Origin: Antedon mediterranea
Taxonomy: Eukaryota; Echinodermata; Crinoidea; Comatulida; Antedonidae
Length of the DNA: 60,000 nt
NCBI RefSeq assembly: GCF_964355755.1
Contig: NC_092672.1
Span: 38,314,501-38,374,500, forward strand
Direction: 5' to 3'
Position numbers and translations under genes: made by a program. Below, in pieces: positions 39,201-43,736 of the stretch (positions within the stretch are counted from its first letter, which is position 1; each line of letters opens with the position of its first letter). The notes under the pieces are model-generated. The model saw only the letters and a list, made by a program, of their open reading frames with translations, did no database searches and was not told the origin of the DNA.

Positions 39201-42096
39201 AAATTAATTAATAAAATTTCAGTATATCACACCAGGCAGTTTAGAATTAATGTTCTATGCCTATTGTGTTTACAAAATTTTAATAAATATTTATAATGTT
39301 CTATATAACCATTTTATATGGATACATTCAACTTTATCAAAACCAGATATATTTTATTGAACTGTCTCATAGTTCATAAAATAAATGAAATATTTGAACG
39401 ACTATCACAAACAGGAAACAACTAATTGTCCAAAAACATAACAAAACTAAATTTTATGAATAATTTAAAGTAAATACTAGAAAAAAATATTGAAATGTGT
39501 GTGTAATTTGTAGCATCCTGCTTGCTCTACGTAGAAAAGCAATTTATCTAAATAATGAAAATATTTTGCTCTTCTAGCTTTGGATTGATAGTTTATAAAA
39601 TGTCACTTTGTATTTTTATTAAATAACATTATTATATTACCTCCAGAAACATGCTTCCCCTTTGGGAAAATTGTCAATTTAAAGAAACTAAAAAAAACCC
39701 GTTTAATTTTACAATGTTATATATTTGATGACTGCCAACTTTTCTATAAATGTAAACCAAATTTCTACATGTATATTCCATGTTTCAAAGATGAATAAAT
39801 TAATCAATATTATATTTGTAATTGTATACTGCAATTAATATATTTATAGAGTTTCTTTGAATTTATTATTGAAGCAAACAGGATAAATATTGAGCAAGTT
39901 TGCAAAGCTCCTTAAAAAACATTTCCGCGATTTGCACACGATTGAAAATACATTATATCGTCATCAACATAGGTATCAAATGAAACGGTGTTCTGATATT
40001 CAATTCCTCTGGGACTAATTAACACAGTTATTTCAAAGCCCCAACGAGATTTGTCGTTAAGCGGTGGCAAAATATTTAAAATCTTAATTGATTTGCGCTA
40101 GGTTTCGCCCACATTCATGCCTCAAAGTACATATTAAATTTGTATTTTGACTTTCTATTAATTACACACTGTATTTAAAGCTCATTGTTGTTCAGTTTCA
40201 ATGGAATGTTGTCGCATTATGATGATATTTTGGATAGTTTCCTTCAAATAGGTATAGGATGATTCTCAATTATTTTGCTGTGAGTTAATGTGATTTCTAT
40301 TTTCTACACCAAATGAACAATATTCAAATTACCATGAAATCAGTAATATTATTCAATCATTTGCCTGAAATTTGGAAATTTTATTTTATCAGTTCATTAT
40401 CATACCATTTCAGAATAAAAATTATAAATTTTAGAGTTTCTGTGAAAGATATTCAAATGATTTTCGTACAAAACACGTCAGCGATTAATGAAGAATAATT
40501 AATGATGAAAAAGAAAATTGACTATTAGGAGCAGAAGCCGATATTCTTACATCCCTTTGAGTAATTTTATGTCTTAAACTATTAAAATAAAATTAACGAA
40601 TAACGAACTTGAGATAACTCTGCAATATTAGAGAATGATGTTTTACTTAGATTCTACTAAAATGTTCCAAAGCTATGTCTACACTATCAAACTAGTGTGA
40701 TGTACCCAAATATGGTAGTGATATGCCCAAACATGGTAGTGATATGACATCATTATGTCCATATATAGGCACATACAGTTTAAGATAAATAAAATACTAA
40801 ATTAACTTATAACTTAAATAGTTAGAAGTTTATTGATAAAGTGTGCATTGAGTTTCAGTTTTTCTTTTTGAATGACTAAACAATTGTGTTGACCTATGAC
40901 CTATGACCTATGTATAATGTTATACCAATGTTATATCAATTTCACCTTAGTTATGACATTTTCATAAATTGAATCAATAGTAGTCTCTTATTGGCAATGA
41001 TTCGCTGTTGGTGTGGAGAATTGACATAAATAAATAAATGGTGATATTTGATGGTTTAAAACATTATCTTTATAAATGCAAAATAAGCCAAGTAAAAAAT
41101 CAAGATGATCTCTGTAAGGGGATGGTATGTTCCAATCATCCTAAATAGAAAGATCATCTCCTCCTCCACGTGAGAGGCATCCTTTCCAAAGGGCTTCAGG
41201 AAGCAATCTCCTCTTTATGAGAGACATTCAACCTGTCCTTCACTCCTCAAGAGGAACATCTCAGATCTTCTCCTCGGCGATCTGAGATGTATGACAGTTC
41301 ACATCAGTTTGTTCTGCTTCTTATTAGGAATGCATTTTATTGCTAACTTTGAGATATGATAGTTGTACAATAAATCAAAATATTAACATCCAGTTTAATG
41401 TAATAAAAAAAAGTAAAATATAATTTACTAGGTAAATAACATTGCTACAATAAGGTGTTGCAAACCTGTGTACTATTCAGATAAAATTCCTTGATAAATC
41501 TTGTTAAAAAATGTTATTTTGTTAGCACGTTTTAACCTTCTATTTTCTATAAACAGCACCATATGTAAAACAGGTGCTACATTCATCTATACCTGATATG
41601 TTTTTATCCTGTATATATGTTTTAAATAAATAAATAAAATAAAAAACTTAAGTATTACTTATAATAAATCTGACACTGTCAATTAATCTTTACATATGTC
41701 TTTTTTTTTATTCTCAACAGCAAAGCCAAATATGTCATAAATCGCCAAAGCTCTGATGAAGAAGAAGCGTTGGATAGAAAAACGAACCGTCAAACTCTTG
41801 ATGAAATTAGTGATGAGATTCCAGGATTATCAAATTACCATAGAACGTCAAATTCAACTGAAATTGATAGAAAAGAAAGTGCAAAAGATGACCAACTGAC
41901 GAGCCAAGCTAATTTTTCATTTGAATATAAAAATGGAACGGAAACGAGTCCACGAAATAGCAACGCAAGCGGTAGCCCACGTAACTCGGATATACTGAGC
42001 CCTCGTGAGAAAATGAGTATAAGGCGAAGTTCACGTGGGTCACCGGTTCAAGGTCGCAAGAAGAAAGGACTTGTAGTAAATCCAGATTACTTATAG
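66..42096 (+). CDS. MYO18A: Unconventional myosin-XVIII, 3' portion of gene (23 coding exons, 5' partial)
   Basis: Joined exons: 66-249, 518-719, 936-1033, 2001-2066, 5665-5793, 6669-6812, 6915-7004, 7146-7265, 7451-7571, 8022-8149, 8522-8676, 9148-9271, 10710-10910, 14033-14143, 14723-14974, 15416-15529, 16175-16291, 16559-16642, 19298-19435, 21731-21916, 22099-22229, 29297-29461, 41721-42096. All junctions are GT-AG, phases agree, and about 1,144 residues are open to a TAG stop. From recalled family sequence it matches vertebrate MYO18A along its length: motor end ([23 protein letters not shown]), converter ([15 protein letters not shown]), IQ neck, then a coiled coil with blocks such as [15 protein letters not shown] and [17 protein letters not shown]. 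The family binds actin, has little or no ATPase activity, dimerises by its tail and links membranes or Golgi to actomyosin. The N-terminal KE/PDZ region and most of the motor lie outside the window. Invertebrates usually have one MYO18, so the symbol is by family rather than strict orthology. I see no frameshift or internal stop. Confidence 0.93.
518..719 (+). CDS. MYO18A: MYO18 exon b (motor domain, HFVQC helix and relay side)
   Basis: The acceptor is attgtag before 518 and the donor gtaaca is at 720. The frame reads [20 protein letters not shown] and later [20 protein letters not shown], ending LYRQG in phase 1. In myosins this is the segment equivalent to 'HFVRCIxPN...LxxLRxxGVLExIRIxRxGFP'. 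The canonical Asn after CIxP is replaced, as is common in class XVIII. Confidence 0.9.
740..813. mobile_element. MITE-A remnant
   Basis: Contains cactatcaaact, tatggacatatcactat and tttgggcataacactacca, all words of the MITE-A family described at 16330. Degraded, and both ends are unclear. Confidence 0.5.
936..1033 (+). CDS. MYO18A: MYO18 exon c (motor domain, F-[R/S]-R-[R/K]-F block)
   Basis: The acceptor is tttcag before 936 and the donor gtgagt is at 1034. It completes the Gly codon of exon b and reads [17 protein letters not shown], then [15 protein letters not shown]. This matches the conserved 'GYP..M.FSEFRRRFDVL' of MYO18. The loop after FDIL is shorter than in the vertebrate protein. 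It ends in phase 0. Confidence 0.9.
1323..1890. repeat. 12-bp minisatellite (ttgaagtttggt)n in a MYO18 intron
   Basis: About 570 bp of a 12-bp unit, ttgaagtttggt, with interspersed 11-bp variants (ttgaagtttgg) and a few 13-bp ones. The left edge has the related ttgaattttgg. Long open frames on both strands (for example repeats of NQTS/TKLQ or FEVW) result from the period and are not genes. Confidence 0.95.
2001..2066 (+). CDS. MYO18A: MYO18 exon d (motor end, before the converter)
   Basis: The acceptor is ttctatag before 2001 and the donor gtaatt is at 2067. The 22 codons read [20 protein letters not shown] then SQ. They correspond to '[22 protein letters not shown]' in vertebrate MYO18A. 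The exon is in frame on both sides. Confidence 0.88.
4532..5045. repeat. 122-bp tandem repeat, about four units
   Basis: gtccatggtctagaag recurs at 4599, 4721 and 4843 (122-bp period), with a diverged fourth unit to about 5045. The shared segment includes tatatctggtacagagagtg. The middle units are near-identical and the outer ones diverged, as in arrays homogenised from the centre. Confidence 0.92.
5468..5664 (+). repeat. 98-bp tandem duplication of the exon e 3' splice region
   Basis: Two diverged copies of a pyrimidine-rich segment containing cattctgaatctct and ending ctttcag. The first ends at 5566 and the second at 5664, where exon e begins. Confidence 0.85.
5665..5793 (+). CDS. MYO18A: MYO18 exon e (converter and first IQ motif)
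   Basis: The acceptor is ctttcag before 5665 and the donor gtatat is at 5794. It encodes [18 protein letters not shown] and then [18 protein letters not shown], an IQ-type light-chain site (FQARCKGxxARR). A near-copy of the acceptor and its pyrimidine tract lies 98 bp upstream, ending at 5566 (see findings). Confidence 0.93.
6669..6812 (+). CDS. MYO18A: MYO18 exon f (neck, WPWW segment)
   Basis: The acceptor is tttgtag before 6669 and the donor gtaaga is at 6813. It encodes [16 protein letters not shown], then [20 protein letters not shown] and EEELKMKD. The WPWW-(K/R)-L and 'V(R)PLL(x)(V/I)' residues are the neck/tail junction signature of class II and XVIII myosins. There are 48 codons, in phase 0 on both sides. 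Confidence 0.94.
6915..7004 (+). CDS. MYO18A: MYO18 exon g (start of coiled coil)
   Basis: The acceptor is tttatag before 6915 and the donor gtaaat is at 7005. The 30 codons include [16 protein letters not shown], a charged heptad pattern matching 'LRSKLEKAEKERNEL' in vertebrates. Confidence 0.9.
7146..7265 (+). CDS. MYO18A: MYO18 exon h (coiled coil)
   Basis: The acceptor is catacag before 7146 and the donor gtaaga is at 7266. The 40 codons include [20 protein letters not shown] and [17 protein letters not shown]. The AETAERLR block is nearly invariant in MYO18. Confidence 0.93.
7451..7571 (+). CDS. MYO18A: MYO18 exon i (coiled coil with acidic insert)
   Basis: The acceptor is ggttacag before 7451 and the donor gtatga is at 7572. 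It reads [16 protein letters not shown] and then an acidic stretch, DYDSDEEEE. This matches '[13 protein letters not shown]...NGEVDDDD'. It ends in phase 1. Confidence 0.92.
8022..8149 (+). CDS. MYO18A: MYO18 exon j (coiled coil)
   Basis: The acceptor is ttacacag before 8022 and the donor gtaaat is at 8150. It completes an Asp codon and reads [20 protein letters not shown] and [20 protein letters not shown]. It matches the '[28 protein letters not shown]' region. It ends in phase 0. Confidence 0.9.
8215..8400 (+). mobile_element. tRNA-derived SINE
   Basis: A tRNA-like head: A-box-like cgcttgatggttaagatgg and B-box-like ggttcacatcc, about 35 bases apart, followed by an unrelated body. A second partial head (gtagcttggtggttaagatg) lies at 8940-8960. 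The head cannot fold as a normal tRNA, so it is not a tRNA gene. Confidence 0.65.
8522..8676 (+). CDS. MYO18A: MYO18 exon k (coiled coil)
   Basis: The acceptor is ttttacag before 8522 and the donor gtaggt is at 8677. It reads [20 protein letters not shown], then [20 protein letters not shown], and matches '[23 protein letters not shown]'. It ends in phase 2, and the last Lys codon is completed by the next exon. Confidence 0.92.
8743..8922. mobile_element. hAT-like non-autonomous element with 8-bp target duplication
   Basis: The ends gagtggcgtaacgg and cgttacgccactg form the CAGTGGCGTAAC-type inverted terminus common in hAT MITEs. Identical 8-bp flanks aattgagt lie at 8735-8742 and 8923-8930, the hallmark size for hAT insertion. 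180 bp, no ORF. Confidence 0.85.
9148..9271 (+). CDS. MYO18A: MYO18 exon l (coiled coil)
   Basis: The acceptor is taatatag before 9148 and the donor gttagt is at 9272. It reads [20 protein letters not shown] and [12 protein letters not shown], and matches '[27 protein letters not shown]'. Confidence 0.92.
10416..10562. mobile_element. MITE-A copy
   Basis: The left arm is degraded (aagttctgtctata). The right arm is clear: tcacacttttttgtc, then actagtttgatagtgtaga. The centre has tatatggacatgatgatgtc. Confidence 0.85.
10710..10910 (+). CDS. MYO18A: MYO18 exon m (coiled coil, [11 protein letters not shown] block)
   Basis: The acceptor is ttaaag before 10710 and the donor gtacat is at 10911. 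The 67 codons include [20 protein letters not shown] and [10 protein letters not shown]. This is one of the best conserved stretches of the MYO18 tail. Confidence 0.94.
11087..11382. repeat. 20-bp minisatellite (tgggatccYtcctgtttgtt)n
   Basis: About 15 copies with an exact 20-bp period and two unit types differing at one base (gatccct or gatcctt). Each unit contains GGATCC. The last unit is altered (tttttt, gggacccct). All frames are open because 20 bp reads through every phase, so the ORFs here are artefacts. Confidence 0.96.
11750..12078 (-). mobile_element. 5S rRNA-derived SINE (or 5S pseudogene plus retro-tail), minus strand
   Basis: The minus strand starts gcatatacggctttacc (5S starts GCCTACGGCCATACC). 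It continues gaaagttaagcaaagttggg, cctggttagagcttggat and tgggaata, matching the 5S internal promoter AAGCTAAGCAGGGTCGGG and CCTGGTTAGTACTTGGAT with small deletions. A body of about 220 bp and an aaataaaataaataaaa-type tail follow. The pol III promoter head plus A-rich tail fits the SINE3 type. As a gene it is clearly defective. Confidence 0.65.
13387..13507. mobile_element. MITE-A copy
   Basis: Arms: ttacactatcaaactagttt on the left and gtttgatagtgtaa on the right. It has one internal 21-bp unit (aaatatggtagtgatatga) and the tatatgggcac half-site. Confidence 0.9.
14033..14143 (+). CDS. MYO18A: MYO18 exon n (coiled coil, 3' end duplicated in the intron)
   Basis: The acceptor is tttttag before 14033 and the donor gtaagt is at 14144. 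The 37 codons read [19 protein letters not shown], then [16 protein letters not shown]. They match '[37 protein letters not shown]'. The final 48 bp of the exon plus the donor recur 76 bp downstream. Confidence 0.93.
14096..14247 (+). repeat. 76-bp tandem duplication of the end of exon n and its donor
   Basis: Copy 1 starts at 14096 (gcaaaagatgaagaagttga) and copy 2 at 14172. Both include the last 48 exon bases, the gtaagt donor and 28 bases of intron. Copy 2 has one extra tgt. They are otherwise identical by eye, so the duplication is young. Confidence 0.95.
14319..14490. mobile_element. Palindromic element 'MITE-C' with TTAA-edged ends
   Basis: The left end ttaagaaggccaatttacac mirrors the right end gcgtaaattggccttaa, and the inner arms gacgagtggtaacggtaa/ ttaccgttaccgctcgtc pair as well. 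About 172 bp, no ORF. The TTAA edges recall TTAA-targeting transposons, but the left end has three extra bases, so this is tentative. Confidence 0.75.
14723..14974 (+). CDS. MYO18A: MYO18 exon o (coiled coil)
   Basis: The acceptor is tattctag before 14723 and the donor gtattt is at 14975. The 84 codons include [20 protein letters not shown], then [20 protein letters not shown]. They match '[26 protein letters not shown]...[22 protein letters not shown]'. The donor (GAG|gtattt) is weaker than its neighbours. Confidence 0.94.
15416..15529 (+). CDS. MYO18A: MYO18 exon p (coiled coil)
   Basis: The acceptor is cattttag before 15416 and the donor gtaagt is at 15530. The 38 codons read [20 protein letters not shown] and later [15 protein letters not shown]. 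They match '[36 protein letters not shown]'. Confidence 0.93.
15893..16093. repeat. 120-bp direct duplication in intron
   Basis: actggtctgttt and actcactgtccctatc occur in two copies offset by 120 bp (15895 and 16015). The copies are moderately diverged. No coding content recognised. Confidence 0.85.
16175..16291 (+). CDS. MYO18A: MYO18 exon q (coiled coil)
   Basis: The acceptor is tttttag before 16175 and the donor gtatta is at 16292. The 39 codons include [20 protein letters not shown] and [12 protein letters not shown]. They match '[32 protein letters not shown]'. Confidence 0.93.
16330..16477. mobile_element. MITE-A reference copy (palindromic, about 148 bp)
   Basis: The outer arms are aaagctctgtctacacta and tagtgtagacagagcttt, a near-perfect inverted repeat. 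Inside are the tttgac/aaagtttg arms, two copies of a 21-bp word around aatatggtagtgatat, and catatatgggcaca. No coding capacity, hence a MITE-type element. The superfamily is unassigned; the outermost bases (ta/ttaa next to aagctc) leave the target duplication ambiguous. Confidence 0.92.
16559..16642 (+). CDS. MYO18A: MYO18 exon r (coiled coil)
   Basis: The acceptor is gtttcag before 16559 and the donor gtaaac is at 16643. The 28 codons read [28 protein letters not shown]. They match the vertebrate '[28 protein letters not shown]' segment. Confidence 0.9.
17691..17852. mobile_element. MITE-B (palindromic element, full copy)
   Basis: The left end is aagcgtggttcccactagcg and the right end ctagtgggaaccaagctt, an inverted repeat. 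The inner arms continue as acgcaacacaaggacgtaac and tacgtccttgcgttacg. The centre has attgaccaatcacaag and tcattggttaaa (CCAAT-like words). No ORF. CpG-rich compared with its intron surroundings. Confidence 0.9.
18659..18950. mobile_element. hAT-like non-autonomous element
   Basis: The ends are caggcgcggattcagg and gctggatccgcccctg, matching the CAGGGGCGGATCCAG terminus of known hAT families. 292 bp with no ORF. The flanks do not give a clean 8-bp duplication. Confidence 0.75.
18976..19073. repeat. 46-bp direct duplication
   Basis: gatgactaacctg...ctctagaccactaagtttcc is repeated at 18982 and 19028. A related start also lies before the hAT-like element at about 18630-18655. Confidence 0.85.
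19298..19435 (+). CDS. MYO18A: MYO18 exon s (coiled coil)
   Basis: The acceptor is ctgtttag before 19298 and the donor gtaaga is at 19436. The 46 codons read [20 protein letters not shown], then [17 protein letters not shown]. They match '[35 protein letters not shown]'. Confidence 0.93.
19526..19665. mobile_element. MITE-A copy (inverted relative to 16330)
   Basis: Arms: aagctctgtctgtactatca on the left and tagacagagctt on the right. The internal words read catatatggacatgatgatg and atatcactaccatatttt. It lies in the intron after exon s. Confidence 0.9.
21731..21916 (+). CDS. MYO18A: MYO18 exon t (coiled coil)
   Basis: The acceptor is tatatcag before 21731 and the donor gtaagt is at 21917. 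The 62 codons include [19 protein letters not shown], then [20 protein letters not shown] and [10 protein letters not shown]. They match 'ASRLKENMEKLTEERDQR...[32 protein letters not shown]'. Confidence 0.93.
22099..22229 (+). CDS. MYO18A: MYO18 exon u (end of coiled coil)
   Basis: The acceptor is acttgtag before 22099 and the donor gtgagt is at 22230. It reads [20 protein letters not shown], then [12 protein letters not shown] and an acidic end, GSDSELDR. It matches '[36 protein letters not shown]'. It ends in phase 2. The vertebrate helix that continues after this point has no counterpart that I can see here. Confidence 0.93.
22545..22612. repeat. Interspersed repeat E, copy 1 (related copy at 34185-34248)
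   Basis: Shared words: tttcatacacatc/gcaaacagcaag, acttgccaat/acttaccaat, tacaggatggataaact. Same orientation, 11.6 kb apart. Type unknown. Confidence 0.7.
24161..24254. mobile_element. MITE-A copy, short
   Basis: Has actatcaaac, gatcaaactagtttgac, tatggtagtgatgacatc and tttgatagtgtagacagagc. The centre is shortened. Confidence 0.85.
25001..25129. mobile_element. MITE-A copy (inverted)
   Basis: Arms: aaggctctgtatcaaactt and tatagtgtggacaaagctt. Two internal cactaccatattt words lie between them. Confidence 0.85.
26093..26775. repeat. 68-bp tandem repeat, about ten units
   Basis: The unit begins attgctacaccaggattgta and ends gatatttcaaac, with an exact 68-bp period (for example 26161, 26229). 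Units differ at a few positions (gattg/gatgg, ccagt/ccact, taata/taaca). The array lies in the 7-kb intron between exons u and v. Confidence 0.96.
26985..27093 (+). mobile_element. LINE 3' end with stem-loop and short-repeat tail
   Basis: gaggagccta (26998-27007) and taggctcctc (27032-27041) form a perfect 10-bp stem. The tail aaataaataaatgaaatga follows. This arrangement matches the 3' ends of CR1/L2/RTE-type LINEs. No RT sequence upstream, so it is a severely 5'-truncated copy. Confidence 0.6.
27149..27335. repeat. Interspersed repeat D, copy 1
   Basis: Shares long blocks with 28319-28490 in the same orientation: ggcataaattactgatc, aaccccaaatgg, cactatccttgtagtgctga and a doubled tgaaatagcgctga. 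The copies are about 1.17 kb apart. Confidence 0.9.
27786..28050. mobile_element. MITE-A copy with expanded internal 21-bp array (10 units)
   Basis: Ten successive units of tatggtagtgatatgctcaa type (21 bp) run from 27804 to about 28013. The usual MITE-A centre follows (cgtgtccatatataggcaca, tttttttgtcac). Other copies have one or two units. The outer arms are degraded (gtgtctaaatag on the left). Confidence 0.9.
28319..28490. repeat. Interspersed repeat D, copy 2
   Basis: Second copy of the 27149 repeat, with a deletion after tatcatttaat and small substitutions. The end attattaatttgtataattt is shared. Confidence 0.9.
29095..29233. mobile_element. pogo/Tigger-like MITE
   Basis: The ends tacagttaactctcccaa and agagttggctgta are inverted with TA at both edges, as in pogo-type Tc1/mariner elements. 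139 bp. Internal words ccagactctctgaaaacca/ccagactttcggaaaaccag are also repeated. It ends 64 bp before exon v of MYO18. Confidence 0.8.
29297..29461 (+). CDS. MYO18A: MYO18 exon v (Ser/Arg/Asp-rich C-terminal region)
   Basis: The acceptor is gtttcag before 29297 and the donor gtaaaa is at 29462. In phase with exon u it reads [20 protein letters not shown], a Ser/Gly/Arg stretch, and [10 protein letters not shown]. It is low-complexity, predicted disordered and rich in possible phosphosites. Support comes from frame continuity on both sides and from the acidic/Ser-rich tail typical of MYO18, not from strong residue identity. Confidence 0.82.
31270..31520 (-). mobile_element. SINE/LINE-like interspersed repeat with (aat)n edge
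   Basis: An aataat run (31273-31316) is followed by ctggatttatatagcgcct and, 110 bp later, ctgggtacccatttatacac ctgggttgagagaggcaa. From general knowledge the latter phrases are widespread in repeats of marine invertebrates. The simple repeat probably marks the 3' end on the minus strand. Confidence 0.5.
31640..31885. repeat. 46-bp tandem repeat, about five units
   Basis: gtgctgtgRgaattatgta followed by tacagtacagtacagaatc recurs at 31672, 31718, 31764, 31815 and 31861. One unit is 51 bp because of an extra cagta. Confidence 0.94.
32300..32595 (-). mobile_element. tRNA-derived SINE, minus strand
   Basis: The minus strand reads agtgagtggccaagcggtta (A box TGGCCAAGCGG) and gcaggggttcgaggctc (B box GGTTCGAGG). 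A body with ctcgtgtgcacttcaaagaa, cctagtacatctttcgagac and ggggttaccctggtgtatta follows. The body is shared with 42240-42430. Confidence 0.82.
34185..34248. repeat. Interspersed repeat E, copy 2
   Basis: See 22545. It reads ttcatacacatgcaacagc, then aacttaccaattacaggatg. Confidence 0.7.
35640..35941. repeat. 20-bp minisatellite (ggtatccaagggcaacagta)n with a homogeneity gradient
   Basis: Units from about 35830 to 35935 are near-identical; towards 35640 they become diverged and irregular. The minus-strand open frames across it (Y-C-P-W-I-P-T-type repeats) are artefacts. Confidence 0.93.
40670..40782. mobile_element. MITE-A copy, right arm truncated
   Basis: The left arm is agctatgtctacactatcaa actagt; two internal 21-bp words and tatataggcacata follow. 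The right terminal arm is missing. Confidence 0.85.
41535..41645 (+). mobile_element. LINE-like 3' end with stem-loop and (aaat)n tail
   Basis: agcacc (41555-41560) pairs with ggtgct (41573-41578); the tail aaataaataaataaaataaa follows. It lies just upstream of the terminal MYO18 exon. Confidence 0.45.
41721..42096 (+). CDS. MYO18A: MYO18 terminal coding exon
   Basis: The acceptor is ctcaacag before 41721; the frame continues from exon v (AG|C) to the TAG at 42094-42096. It is about 124 codons of disordered Ser/Asn/Arg-rich sequence with two SPRNS motifs ([14 protein letters not shown]), a basic GRKKKG near the end and final residues VVNPDYL. The remainder to 43736 is probably 3' UTR. Identity to vertebrate C-termini is weak, as expected for this divergent region. 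Confidence 0.82.
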
Positions 42097-42239
42097 GGTT
42101 CAAATTGCCGAATTAATGACGACAATATTTTATTGTAAAATTATTAGCATTGTGTGATCAACTACTGGATGTGAATACATGCTATCTTCAACTTTGTAGG
42201 TTCTACAATTATTGATTATCACAGAACTATAAGGCCTAC

Positions 42240-42430
42240 TTAAGACACTTAAGACAGTGGGTATGTGTAAACTAGTACACCTGGGTAACCCCTACTCCTC
42301 TCGAAAGATGTACTAGGTTCTTTAAAGTGCACACGAGCAATTTGTTTACACTGGACCTACGGTTTTATAGTCCGTATCCAAAAAGATATACCATTAAAAA
42401 CATAGAGCGAGTGAGTGTTGAACCCTTGCC
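42240..42430 (-). mobile_element. SINE copy related to 32300-32595, head degraded
   Basis: Shares ctcgaaagatgtactaggtt, aagtgcacacgagc and ctggacctacggttt with the 32.3-kb copy in the same orientation. The tRNA head is degraded (gagcgagtgagtgttgaacc). It lies in the probable MYO18 3' UTR. Confidence 0.75.
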
Positions 42431-42978
42431 AATAAGTAAATACATACATGTAATAGTAATAATAGTAATAATATTCTTACCATGGAGCAAATCAAGTAAT
42501 GTTGCATGATTTGTACTTATGACCTTTAATTTGTAAGCAAGCTTACTAAGCACCACACTACCATGCCACAACAAGTCCATGTTATTTAGTAGTAACGACT
42601 AATTATTTATAAATGAATATTATTTCTTATTGATGAGTTTGATGAGTATGAGATATCATAACAATTTAGCGCTAAAAAAATAATATTTAATTCACAGTCT
42701 GTATTTTTTTACAATTTTTTTTATTCATTACAATCAAATTGATTATCTTATCGTGTGTGAAAGGTGATGATGTTGGCAAACTGAAGTCACTTTAAGTCAC
42801 ATTCACACTGTCATCAATAGTGACATAATGTCAAAGAGGTTGTGATTCTAAACACTTTCAACAAACACTCTTAAAGATAATGCTGAAAGACTGATCAAAC
42901 TATATTACCATCAAATGTTTACATTATACACTATACACATACAATGTATATATATATATTAAATGTACACATTGTCTT

Positions 42979-43105
42979 AAGCTCAGTCTACACTATCAAA
43001 CTAGTTTGACAAAAAAGTTTGATCTGCCCAAATATGGTAGTGATATGACATAAAGCATCATGTCCTTATATTGCACATCACTTTTTTGAGGTTTTTTTAC
43101 AGTGT
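42979..43105. mobile_element. MITE-A copy in the probable MYO18 3' UTR
   Basis: The left arm is aagctcagtctacactatca; it has one internal unit and a degraded right arm (tttacagtgtttactcactg). If the poly(A) signal at 43731 is right, this hairpin would be transcribed in the mature mRNA. Confidence 0.82.
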
Positions 43106-43730
43106 TTACTCACTGTCTACAACATCAAGTAACATTTTATATTTAAAATACATGATTGAACCAAAGTTCCCATAACCTATATAATTATGACTAAAGAATT
43201 CCTTTCAAATTCTAATTTTAGTTAGTATCAAATAAAAATGTATTTGCTCAGAAATACTACAAAATATTGTTAATTTACTGCAGTTCCATTGGGTATGTTT
43301 GCATAGCTTGCAAAGATGAGGCCTTCAATGTAAAATACTAATATGTTAATTATTTGTAAATTAGTATTCAATTAGAACTTGTGCAATTTTTAAGGGGAAA
43401 AAAGCAGCCAATATGTAAGAAATAAAGAGAAGAATTGTTCATTTTACGTTGTTTTTTGGGGATGGATTTTAATTTAAAATATAACCAGCGGGTTAGTAAT
43501 ATTTCAATATATTTTATATTAATATTTTATTATTATTTTAATGTTTGTACAGGTGTCAGGTGATAATTATTCAGATAGGTAATAATTTGATTGGCTACTG
43601 TTGTTCCTATATCCCTGAGCCAGGTGGTAATATGCAAATTGACACTAGTATAAATGTTTTGTTGTGAATATAGTTTAGCTTGGGTATTGTATACTTACTA
43701 AAAATCAATTTGATTTTGTACATTTATTTA

Positions 43731-43736
43731 AATAAA
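43731..43736 (+). terminator. Candidate MYO18 polyadenylation signal
   Basis: An AATAAA lies about 1.64 kb after the stop codon in an AT-rich stretch with T-rich sequence downstream. Earlier candidates at about 43246 (aataaa) and 43439 (aataaa) are also possible. Chosen by position and context only. Confidence 0.35.

Larger units (their letters stand above)
29462..41720 (+). other. MYO18 intron of 12.3 kb (v to terminal exon)
   Basis: Holds the (aat)n element, the 46-bp and 20-bp arrays, a tRNA-SINE, one MITE-A and several A/T-rich retroelement tails (for example around 38540-38700). The region 36000-40650 has nothing I recognise as coding. Confidence 0.8.
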
